This document shows, piece by piece, positions 48,416-56,717 of a stretch of DNA of 64,000 nucleotides. The notes under the pieces were generated by a model. It had not been told where the DNA came from, searched no databases, and worked only from the letters and a program-made list of their open reading frames with translations. The position numbers and the translations under genes were made by a program. Numbering within the stretch: position 1 is the first letter of the stretch; the number at the start of each line of letters is the position of its first letter. The stretch is from positions 1 to 64,000 of the forward strand of contig JASAOO010003559.1 of assembly GCA_030849075.1 (NCBI GenBank), given 5' to 3'. The stretch comes from Zelonia costaricensis (lineage: Eukaryota > Euglenozoa > Kinetoplastea > Trypanosomatida > Trypanosomatidae).

Positions 48416-48784
48416 ATGCCGTACATCCACAACGGCCGAGTGGTGGAGAAGAAGCCCTTCACCGTGAAGGGCCTCCTGCTCGCCATCCAGTCGTCCCTCT
48501 CCCTCTTCGTCGGAACCCTCTTCACAACGCGGCCCATGACGGAGGTCATCGAGGAGCACCGCAACCCATCCCCGCAGGCGACCAACGGCGCCGGCGGTCT
48601 TGTCGCGTCGCTCCGTGGTTTTCTGGGCCGCCTCGGCGGTGGCGGCGGTGGCCAGCGCGTCGGCAACGGCGGTCGAGGCGGTGATAGCGCTTGGGCCGCT
48701 GCGGTGAACCGCCGCGGTGGCAACGTGCACACGCTGCCCCGGCCACCCATTTCCGGCGGGTGCGGCAGTTCCTGATCCAGGTAA
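48416..48784 (+). CDS. SELK: Selenoprotein K homologue, TGA at 48773-48775 probably decoded as selenocysteine
   Basis: 122 residues if TGA is read as Sec (119 otherwise). The N terminus MPYIHNGRVVEKKPFT matches the selenoprotein K start M-YI-NG-V. A single transmembrane segment lies at about residues 18-36. A Gly/Arg-rich, disordered stretch follows (60-105), then HTLPRPPISGGCGSS, the Pro/Gly-rich end seen in SelK. The TGA codon (Sec120) is followed by Ser, Arg and TAA. In vertebrate SelK, Sec is also followed by exactly two residues, and it sits just after a GG, as here with a short CGSS insert. A SECIS-like hairpin lies about 0.8 kb downstream (49551-49631). SelK is an ER membrane protein linked to ER stress and palmitoylation complexes, and kinetoplastids are known to have it. 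If TGA were a stop, Cys116 would occupy the equivalent of Sec. Confidence 0.78.
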
Positions 48785-49081
48785 GCGGGCGGGGACCTTG
48801 ACAGCAGCAACGTGTGTGTCTGTGCCCGGGTAGCACGGCAGCAGCGGCGGTACTGGGGTAGGATAAGGGAAATGTGCGTCAGGTGCGGCGCTGCAGCGCC
48901 AGCGTCTCGTGTGTGTTTTGTGAGCCGTCTTGGGCGACAGTGGCCGTCGTGCAAGTCGCCTGGCGCTGCCGTCCAACGTGTCCACACTTCCTCTCATTCC
49001 CAGAGCCTCCTGGTTGTGTGTTGCTTCGCCATTTTTGCTGCTCTTTGCTCGACCACCGGTTGTGGCACTCGTGCAACGCCC

Positions 49082-49148
49082 GGTCCTGCCGATGGCTGCC
49101 TACATCCTACAGGCGCTTCTGTGCAGACAGGCAGCCGTCATCTGGACC
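49082..49148 (+). other. Imperfect hairpin in the selK 3' region, function unknown
   Basis: Outer arms GGTCC (49082-49086) and GGACC (49144-49148) are complementary. Inside, GATG plus GCTGCCT pairs with AGGCAGC plus CATC, with a three-base bulge on the 3' arm. A smaller ACAG/CTGT stem sits in the loop. It lacks the SECIS TGA/GA quartet. It may be a structured UTR element or chance pairing in GC-rich sequence. Confidence 0.35.
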
Positions 49149-49550
49149 AGTGCGTGGCGTCGCACAAGAGTGTGTCCTGTTCCCTCCCCCCCCGCGCCAC
49201 CTAAGCGCCCCCCCCTCCCCCCACTTTCACCTGCTTTGCCGTTGTGGTGCCCCCGCTTCTCTCCCCCTCACCTGCTGGCCGCCGTCTGCCAGCGGCAGCA
49301 GCAGCGCACTCACAGCAGCATACGTTTTCAACATGATGCGACATAGTCCCTGCACCCCCCGGTCTCCCCCCCTCCCTTCCCACTGTATCCGCTGGAATGT
49401 GCAGCGGTGGTCGGGAACGGGTGTCGGGGGCCGGGTTGGGGGGGCGGGGACAGCCGTATCGCCCACGGACATACGCTTCAGCAAACTGGCCTGCTGGCTC
49501 GGCCTCCGCAAGGTGCCCTCTTTGGGTGCAACGGGGCTCGACAGCCTGCT

Positions 49551-49631
49551 TTTTGTTTTCTTTGGATGACTCCTCGCGGTCAAAGCCTGCCTGCCATTCG
49601 CGGGTCCCGCCTGGACGACAAAAAACAACTG
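49551..49631 (+). promoter_or_regulatory. Candidate SECIS element (form 2) for selK
   Basis: The core is ATGA (49566-49569) and GA (49617-49618). After ATGA come 12 bases and then AAA (49582-49584), the canonical position of the unpaired A pair. Helix II pairs TCC with GGA and GCGG with CCGC, with a two-by-two mismatch between. Above the AAA loop, CCTGC pairs with GCGGG to make the extra apical helix of form 2. Below the core, the T-rich arm 49551-49564 pairs with the A-rich arm 49619-49630 in about ten base pairs with two bulges. All helices were found by eye and not scored. SECIS elements recruit SBP2 and EFSec so that UGA is read as Sec. Confidence 0.62.
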
Positions 49632-50608
49632 CACACAACAGCACACATGCGCACTCCGGTGTGCGTGTGCGTGTGTAACTCCTATTGCCTTTGCTGATGC
49701 AGTCCACGGGTTGAAAAACAACAACAACAACAGGCGGCGCAAGAATACGTCTGGCGTGCGTGTCGCCCCCACCCCCCTCTCCCCCCCCTCCTTCCCTCCT
49801 CTCCTCTCACGCCGTATTGCACCGCCTGTCGTTCCGGCCAAGACGCGTTTCCAACCAAATCGTTGTGCGCAGCCGTTCTTCTCTTTGTATTACAGCTCCG
49901 TCCGCGTGCGTGCATTGCCCGTACTGTTTTTTCCCCCCTTTTCGTCCACGTTTGTGTGGCTGTCACGGTGTGTGATGTTGCGTTGGCACCATTGCTGTGG
50001 TCATCCAACGCACGCGCAGACCGCTGGTCTGCGGGCCCACCTCACGTGAGGTGGTCGTCGGTGCTGCTGGGTCGTCTCTCCTTGTTTCGCCGTTCCCCCA
50101 TGTCGTTTGCCTTTCCTGTGCGGCGTTGTGCCCTTCTCCCGGCGTTTGTGCTTCGTACATCTGAGTGCGTCCTGCGATTGTCCGCCTGCCCCAACAGGGA
50201 GACAAACACACACGAAAACAACAAAGAAAGGGTGAGCCAGCAGAGTACGGGCAGCGCTCTTGTCCGTGTCTGTGGAGAGTTCCAGCTGCCCGAGGCTCGA
50301 CGCGTCGCAATCGCGACGGACGGCCTGCGTGTGCCTGTTGGGGATTCGCTCCTGAAAAAAGGCGAGCGAGATAGCTGCTGTCTGCGTTCAATGCGCTGAC
50401 ACGGGAAGGTGCACGCGCAGCATTCGGCCTTTACCCCACAGCCGAGCAACATGCACCCAGCTCACCAGCTTCCACTCGTCCCTCCGTGCTACGCCTTTTC
50501 CCGAGTCCCACACTTTTACTGCCGCGCGGCGACTCTCTTTCGGCTGTCGGGCTCCCAACTCGTCACGTGAACTCCGCACGCCGCAGCTCTGTGCATTACA
50601 TAGCTGTT

Positions 50609-51106
50609 ATGAACAACACCGCTTTCTCGACGGCGGACGGCCGGCGTCTCCCGCGGGACCTAACGGACCAGCAAAAGCGGGACATCGAAGAGGCGTTTCG
50701 TGTGCTGGATGTGAATGGGGTGAACACCATCACCCCGAACGACCTGAAGGTGGCGCTGCGCGCTCTCGGCTACGAGCCGGATAAGGACGCGGTGCGCAAG
50801 CTCGTCGCGGAGATGGACCGTGGCGGCGTCTCTAGCAATCTCGTGCTCAACGAGTTTGAGGACGTCATGCGGCAGCGCTTCTTCGCCGAAGACAACGACG
50901 CCGAGCTCGACCTGGCCTTTCCGCTCTTCACCGACGGCAAGTCGGAGTTCATCAGCCTCGACGACCTGAAACGCGTCGCAGCCGAGGTGGGCGAGGACAT
51001 TCCGGAGGACGTGCTGCAGGAGCTGATCCGCGAGTGCGACGTGCTGGACCGCGACGACCGCATCTCCCGCGAGGAGTTCAAGCGGATGCTCAAGGGCGAC
51101 AAGTAG
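50609..51106 (+). CDS. Centrin-like EF-hand protein with degenerate calcium loops
   Basis: 165 residues. The layout is that of centrin/calmodulin relatives: LTDQQKRDIEEAFRVLDVNG (first EF helix and loop), ITPNDLKVALRALGYEP, MDRGG with LVLNEFEDVM (second), AFPLFTDGKSEFISLDDLKRVAAEVGE (third) and ELIRECDVLDRDDRISREEFKRML (fourth). The LKVALRALGYEP phrase and the 20-residue N terminus are centrin-like. Calcium-binding positions look lost: the first loop has Val at position 5, Asn at 6 and Asp at 12; the second and third lack acidic residues at 1-3-5; the fourth begins with Val instead of Asp. It probably works structurally, for example at basal bodies or the bilobe, where trypanosomatid centrins act. 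The ATG is supported by the normal EF-hand spacing. Confidence 0.78.
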   Translation: MNNTAFSTADGRRLPRDLTDQQKRDIEEAFRVLDVNGVNTITPNDLKVALRALGYEPDKDAVRKLVAEMDRGGVSSNLVLNEFEDVMRQRFFAEDNDAELDLAFPLFTDGKSEFISLDDLKRVAAEVGEDIPEDVLQELIRECDVLDRDDRISREEFKRMLKGDK

Positions 51107-52620
51107 CGGGGGCTGGGGGGTGGGGGACGTCTTTGTGTACGGCGATGGCGCGGCGGTTTCCCGCCCTACGTGGCTTCCTGTTCCTCTTTCTTGCCTGCTG
51201 CCGATGTAAGCTAGCCGACGACAGACCAGCCCGCGCGTGTGTGTGCGCGCGTGCGCTGTGGCTGACGTTCAGTTTGTGACGCGAATAGACACGCAATGCT
51301 TGCAAAGCAAAAAAAAAACACCAGCGAGGTTGCACTGCGCGTGCTGAAGCTATGGGCCGCGTTGTGCGAAAACCGCTTTCCCGCACGGCTCGTACGCTTT
51401 GGTGCTGTGTTGTGCGTGTGTGTGTGTGCCTCACATCCTTCCTCTCTCAACGCGTTCGCTGACGTACATTTCGTGCAGCATGGTCTCTTCGTCCGTTGTC
51501 CGCAAACTCCTCTCCGCTCTTGCACCCTTTCCTCACCCCGCCCCTCTCGCACACGCTCACACCTGCGATTTGTGGCGTCACTGCACCCTTCACCACGACG
51601 CCGCTGGCACTTCTCTCTTCCTTACCGCAGCAACCTCGCCTACCCACACACGTCAACAGAGAGCACACAAGCCCATTACAACTCAACTTGCCTCAAGCTT
51701 CGCCCTTGCTTGTCCATCTCCTGGCTCCTCACCTCTGGCGCACCTCGTATCTGATTTCCTCGCTCCCTCCCATCATAGAGGGTGTTGCAGTAGCCGCCCT
51801 CCAAACAAAAAGCACTTTCCACCGTTTCTCCGCCCTTTCCCCACCTTCAGCCCGCCGTCCAACTGAGCGGGGTACGTGCCTCAGCTTGGAGAAGCTGCAA
51901 AACAAACAACCACACAGACGCTTGCACGCACGCGCACACGGGCACCTGCATCACACAACCTTCTCCCACCTTTCTTCCCGCACGCCATCGCCGTATTCAT
52001 ACACCAGCGCACACGCGCGTCCGTCGTCGCGCCACTTCCCCGCCTCCTCCTCTTCTCCTTCCCCCCCTCCTCCCCTCCGCCACAGCGTTGAGCCTCTTGA
52101 ACGCTTTCCACAGCGCACGCCGCATTCCTCTGCAGACGCGCGGCTCTTGTCTCACCTCTCGGTCCCCACCACGGGTCCTACCCACGTGTGTCCCGCTGCC
52201 TCTGTGTCTGCGTGCAAGCACGCTACTCCCTTGTCTTTCCTGTCTAAGACTCGCTCGCGCTCCCCCTTCCCACCTTCTCCTTTGGCTCCGCAACGCGGCA
52301 CTCTGTTCAGCTCTGTCCCCCCCCCCCCACAAACACTCATATCTGCCTCCCCAACCATCTCAGGCTTGTTGGTGCGTTTAACGTCTCTGGCTCTCGCTTT
52401 CTTTGTGCTCAAACCACCACCACCGTTCGCGCCCTTGACACGGCTCATCTACACCATCCCCTCGGTCCCACCTCGTCGGCAACCCCGTCCTCGCGCCGCG
52501 TTCCGCCTCCTCCATCCCACGGCGGTGCTCCCGCGATAGATCTCTCACGTCTGCGCGCACTGCTGACCAACAAAGCGTCGAGCAACGGAGAAGCGACCGC
52601 ACACGAGTTGCATCTCGAGA

Positions 52621-52675
52621 CACAGAGAGACAGAGACAGAGACAGAGACAGAGACAGAGACAGAGCGAGCGAGCG
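52621..52675. repeat. CAGAGA hexamer microsatellite
   Basis: About five tandem CAGAGA units (52631-52660) flanked by degenerate CAGAG and GAGC units. It is purine-rich on the + strand, unlike the pyrimidine-rich surroundings, and lies upstream of the splice acceptor, so outside the mature mRNA. Confidence 0.85.
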
Positions 52676-52770
52676 CATATTTCTTTTGGGTTGTTTGTTT
52701 GAAGGGCAGCGGCGTTCAACTGCGCGTAATTTGTACCGGGTGATTGCAAGGCCACACGTCATTGGTGCAT

Positions 52771-52807
52771 TTGCGTTTTTGATTGTTTTTCTTTTGTCTT
52801 CCCGGAG
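52771..52807 (+). promoter_or_regulatory. Candidate trans-splice acceptor for CNOT10
   Basis: T-rich tract from 52770 to 52800 followed by the first AG at 52806-52807, 84 bases before the ATG. Confidence 0.6.
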
Positions 52808-52890
52808 CTCCTCCTCTTGTCCCCGTTACGCCCCACGGTTTCAACTCTTATCTTGCGCTCGGCGTGCTTCCACCGCGCAGCCCTGGGTGA

Positions 52891-54567
52891 ATGATGGCCG
52901 ACGCCCATAAAAAGCAGCTCACAGACGCCAAGGCGGCGTTCGACGCCGGCAACTATGCTGAGGCGGAGAAGGTGCTGCGGGCCATGCCGCAGGACGACGC
53001 AAAGGTGCAGCACAACTTAGTCATCGCCCGCTACCTGCAGCAGCAGGTGACCAGCGAGCAGGCCCTTGCCGCCTTGCGTGCCAACGCCGATGGCACAGGC
53101 GAGGACCTGAACCTGAAGGCACCCGGCCTCATGCTCCAGTACGAGGGCCACGAGACGGCCGTGTACAACCAGGCCGTCCTCTACGCCCGCAGCGGACAGG
53201 CGCACGAGGCGATGCAGCTGCTGCGCCGCATCCTCGAAAACGCGCAGGACGTCTCGCTGCCCGCGCTCGTGTACAGCCTCTGTCTCTTCCACGTCCTCAC
53301 AAAGCCGCTGCGCAAGACGGCGAGCCGCATGTCGAGCCGAAACGACGAGGAGCTGGTGCAGACGGTGCTGAACGCGCATATGGAGCGGCTCCGCACCGTG
53401 CCGGAGCTGATGAAGCTGGTCGAGTCGGCCTTCGCCGACTCGAGCGGGCTGCACGACGTGTTTGTCAACGCCGAGGGCGATGTGGCGAAGCAGTCGGTGT
53501 ACCTCAACAACCTAGGCGTCTTCTCCCTCGCAGAGGACAAGCTCAACGTGGCGAGCCTCTGCTTCGCCAAGGCGGAGAAGGCGGCCGCGTCAAAGCCGGC
53601 GGGGCAACACTTTCTGCACCCGATCCAGTACAACGTCGGGCTCTGCGCGCTGCTCCGCGAGGACTACGAGGGCGCGCTGCACGAGTTCCTCAGTGTGCAG
53701 GACGCGATGAAGTCGTCGCCCCTCTTCTGGGTCCGCTGCGCTGAGGCGGCGGTCTCGTGCGTGCAGCAGGAGGCACGCAATCAGCGCCGCAGCGACTACG
53801 AGCGCGAGCAGAACAACTTCAGCGCGATGCTGCAGAGCGGCAAGGTGTACGCCAACTTCCAGTTCATGCTGCTGCCGAGCGCGACGAGTGTGCCAGGGCC
53901 GGCGGCGATCGAGTCGGCCAGGGACTCGGCGCAGAAGACGGCGCTGGAGCAGATTGCGACGACCGCCGTGCAGAACGCGCTCTTCCTCCTAGTCCCCAAG
54001 GGCCACACCTTCAGTAGCGTGGTGGAGGCCTTCCCGCACGAGGAGGCGCTGCTGCACTACGCGATGCTGTACTGGGTCGCGCTCGAGATGAGCCGCCGCA
54101 ACTACATGGCCGCTGCGGAGGCCGGCCAGGAGCTGCTCAACGCCCACGAGCGCCGCCCGCTGCCGGCCAACCTGCACGCAACGCTGCTGACGTACGTCGT
54201 GGAGGCCCTCGTCCACCTCAACGACCAGGACCGCGCCATGAAGGTGCTGCGTCGCGCCTCTCTGTCGTCGCTCGTCACGGGCTCGAGCACCGACCCGGTC
54301 GACTCGGCGCAGCGCAGTCGCGTGGAGGCGCTCTTCGTCAACCTGGCCGTGACGCACATTCTGACGGGCTCGTGGAACCAGGCGCACTCGATTATGGAGT
54401 CGCTGCTGCGCAAGATCTACGACGCCGCGTCGGCCGGCACTGCCGAGTACACGCCAGAGCGCGACACGATGTTCGCCTACTGCATCCTCGAGGTGTTCCT
54501 TGAGCTGGCCCAGGGTAACCAAGAGAAGGCCACCGAGTGGATGTCCAAGATCACATGGAGCATTTAG
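52891..54567 (+). CDS. NOT10: CNOT10 homologue, CCR4-NOT deadenylase subunit
   Basis: 558 residues of alpha-solenoid (TPR-like) repeats. Recognisable CNOT10 phrases are VYNQAVLYARSGQAHEAMQL (about 90-109), YLNNLGVFSLAEDKLNVASL with CFAKAEKAA (about 204-232) and QYNVGLCALLREDYEGALHEF with WVRCAEAAVS (about 247-290), in the same order as in other NOT10 proteins. A helical C-terminal section ends in MSKITWSI. In trypanosomes NOT10 links the CAF1 deadenylase to the NOT1 scaffold and is important for mRNA decay. That control matters here, since trypanosomatid genes are regulated mostly after transcription. Two in-frame ATGs (52891 and 52894) start the gene; the first is taken. No catalytic domain is expected or seen. 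Confidence 0.82.
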   Translation: MMADAHKKQLTDAKAAFDAGNYAEAEKVLRAMPQDDAKVQHNLVIARYLQQQVTSEQALAALRANADGTGEDLNLKAPGLMLQYEGHETAVYNQAVLYARSGQAHEAMQLLRRILENAQDVSLPALVYSLCLFHVLTKPLRKTASRMSSRNDEELVQTVLNAHMERLRTVPELMKLVESAFADSSGLHDVFVNAEGDVAKQSVYLNNLGVFSLAEDKLNVASLCFAKAEKAAASKPAGQHFLHPIQYNVGLCALLREDYEGALHEFLSVQDAMKSSPLFWVRCAEAAVSCVQQEARNQRRSDYEREQNNFSAMLQSGKVYANFQFMLLPSATSVPGPAAIESARDSAQKTALEQIATTAVQNALFLLVPKGHTFSSVVEAFPHEEALLHYAMLYWVALEMSRRNYMAAAEAGQELLNAHERRPLPANLHATLLTYVVEALVHLNDQDRAMKVLRRASLSSLVTGSSTDPVDSAQRSRVEALFVNLAVTHILTGSWNQAHSIMESLLRKIYDAASAGTAEYTPERDTMFAYCILEVFLELAQGNQEKATEWMSKITWSI

Positions 54568-56717
54568 ACGGTGGGAACACCCCCCCCCCCGCCCGCAAAA
54601 GAAGAAACAACATGGGCCGCGCGTGTCAGACCTTTCCTTCTTCTTGCTCCACATCATGTCAGCCGCGCATCGTGTGGTGTTGCCCTGCTGCTTGCCACAG
54701 CTCCCCCCCTCCCCTCCCTGTCTTCCGCCGCGTCCCTCTTTTGCCCTCGCTTTTCCCAATCACGCTACGATTGCCTCCTCCTCGTTGTTGTTAATTAAGA
54801 CAGCGGTGTGTGCGCCGTTCCTTTCTCCCCACCCCGGCCACTGCCCCGGCCACCCGCGCTGCCTGATTTTGGCGCTGATGTTGTGCCTGGTGTGCACCCG
54901 GGCAGCCACTATGGGGGACCGGACGAGGAGGGCGTTAGGTGAGGAGGGGGGGGGGAGAGGGGAGGGAAGCAAAGGCGAGGAAGAGCTTAAGCTGCAACAT
55001 ATCTAGCACCCCGTCCTCACGTGCGTGCAGTGCCTGTGTCTGCCGCATCTGCCCGGCTTCAGGGCTGCGGTTGTGGGCGAGTGCTGTGTCCTCCTCCTCC
55101 CTTCTCTCTCCACAGTGTTGGCGCCCTCTCCCTTTCGACGGCCGCGTGCGTGTTCTGCGTGTTTGGCGTGTTTGGCGCGTGTTTGTGGTAGCCGCGCTGT
55201 TGGCTTAGTGTGTGTCTGTGTGTGTGTGTGTATGCGTATGAGCAGCTTTTGTTTGTTGCGTCGTGCGTGAGTGTGATGCCCGTGCGTGCGTGGTTCTATC
55301 CTACACTTGCTACCCTGTCCCCCCAACCTATCTCTCTACTGAGAGGCTACCCGCCGTCCGCGTTGGTGCATGTGTGCATGATTGTGTGCCGCTCCCACCT
55401 CCCCCCCACCCCACCCCACACCCCACCCTCCTCTCCCCTTCGCACCATTTCTCCCTCCCCACTTCCAACCCTAACGACACAAGAACAAGAGGACGGGGGG
55501 CATCAGGTACACCAGCGGATGGGGTGTGCACACGCTTCTCAAACAGCGAGAGCAAGAAAAGAAAAGGCGTCTTGCTCGGCATCGCTCGGACGAAAGAGGC
55601 TGAATCGTGCTGGGCGTCCGACGCTGCGTCCGCACACACACACTCTCTCTGCCTCCTTCACCGTCGCTTGGTGGTGTTTCTTGGCTTGACGTAAAGCGTC
55701 GCGGGCCCTGAATGGGAGAACATACGTGGTGCTGCCAGCTCGTGCAGCAGTGTCGACCTTTTCGCACTCACGGAAGGGCAGACTGCGGGAACTGGAAAAC
55801 AGACTTTCACCGGCAGCGACACGTGATGCGGCAAAGGACGAGGCGCCGGTGGTGCGAGGCAGAGAGGGAAGCCGGTCGTGCGCGGGGCGTGACATGGCGT
55901 CACCCAGCGGCGCCACTCACAATCGGGCAGTGTCTACGATGGTGCTGTCGCTCTTCCTCATTCCCCGCCTCATTTTCCTCACTTGTCCTGACTCTCCCTG
56001 ACATCCTCGCTGCCTCGCACTCTTTGGGAGGGGCGCACACTGCAGCTGCACAGGCACGCCTAGCCGTACCCACATCTGTCCACGACGAGATTTCCTTACT
56101 ACCCTCTTCCTCATCTCCCCCCCCGATTTGCATCGCCGCGTTTTACGCGCAGCGTCTCGGGCTCTGCTGCGTCTCGCCTTCACCAGCGAAGACTCCGCAT
56201 ACCTACGTGCAAGGCGCACACCCACCGCTCACTCGCATCAGAGAGTGGCCTTCTGCGAGGTTCGTGGAGCTTACATCAGCCACACCTTTTTATAAACACA
56301 CACACACACGCACGCACGCGACCACGCATACACCGCGGAACCGCCGCTGTTGTTGCTTCTTATTCACCCGGGAGCCTGACCAGGTCGCTGCCGCTTTCGT
56401 TTCTCTGAGTGTACTTCGCCTCTGCCCGCCAAAGGCGTCTGCGTGTCTCGCAAGAGTGCGCCCTTCTATCCTACATTGCACCCGCCAAGCGTCCGCTTTG
56501 TTGTCTTGCTCTCTCTCCCCTGCAGCGGCACATAAACGTGGCGTCGTTACGCGTATCCCTGCGTAACTCCCGAGCGCGCCGCGCCAGCTGCTGTTTCCCC
56601 TCTCGCTCTGCGGTCGGCGCGCATCGCCACTGCGCAGCAACGGACCTCTCTGCGCTGCCCCTTCGTCGCTCTTGTGTCTAGTGGTGGTGCGGTGCGGCTG
56701 CCAGGGCTCCGCTCGCC
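54568..56717 (+). other. Intergenic region, CNOT10 to ADCK2-like gene
   Basis: No credible gene. C run near 54583-54591, G run near 54939-54950, GT runs near 55206-55230 and a CA run near 56297-56311. The forward frame 55712-56566 is pyrimidine-tract translation in its second half and is not taken as coding. Confidence 0.6.

Larger units (their letters stand above)
48785..50608 (+). other. Intergenic region downstream of selK
   Basis: No further protein gene. It holds the SECIS candidate (49551-49631), an imperfect hairpin (49082-49148), C-rich tracts near 49188-49215 and 49740-49800, and a weaker stem near 49974-50031. The long 3' region fits the need for a SECIS element in the mature selK mRNA. 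Confidence 0.6.
51107..52890 (+). other. Intergenic region, centrin-like gene to CNOT10
   Basis: No credible gene. A short A run near 51309, long pyrimidine tracts 51480-52540 that give a spurious 347-codon forward frame, a C run near 52319 and a CAGAGA repeat at 52621-52675. T-rich tract and AG at 52771-52807. Confidence 0.6.

Noticed and set aside
49974..50031. Second SECIS-like stem (TGAT before TGCGTTGG pairing with CCAACGCA)
   Set aside because: The eight-base helix is good, but a three-base bulge separates it from the GA, and the unpaired A pair is missing. The 49551-49631 element fits far better.
51496..52539. 347-codon plus-strand open frame
   Set aside because: The translation is almost wholly Ser/Pro/Leu/His from CT-rich DNA, the expected artefact of polypyrimidine tracts.
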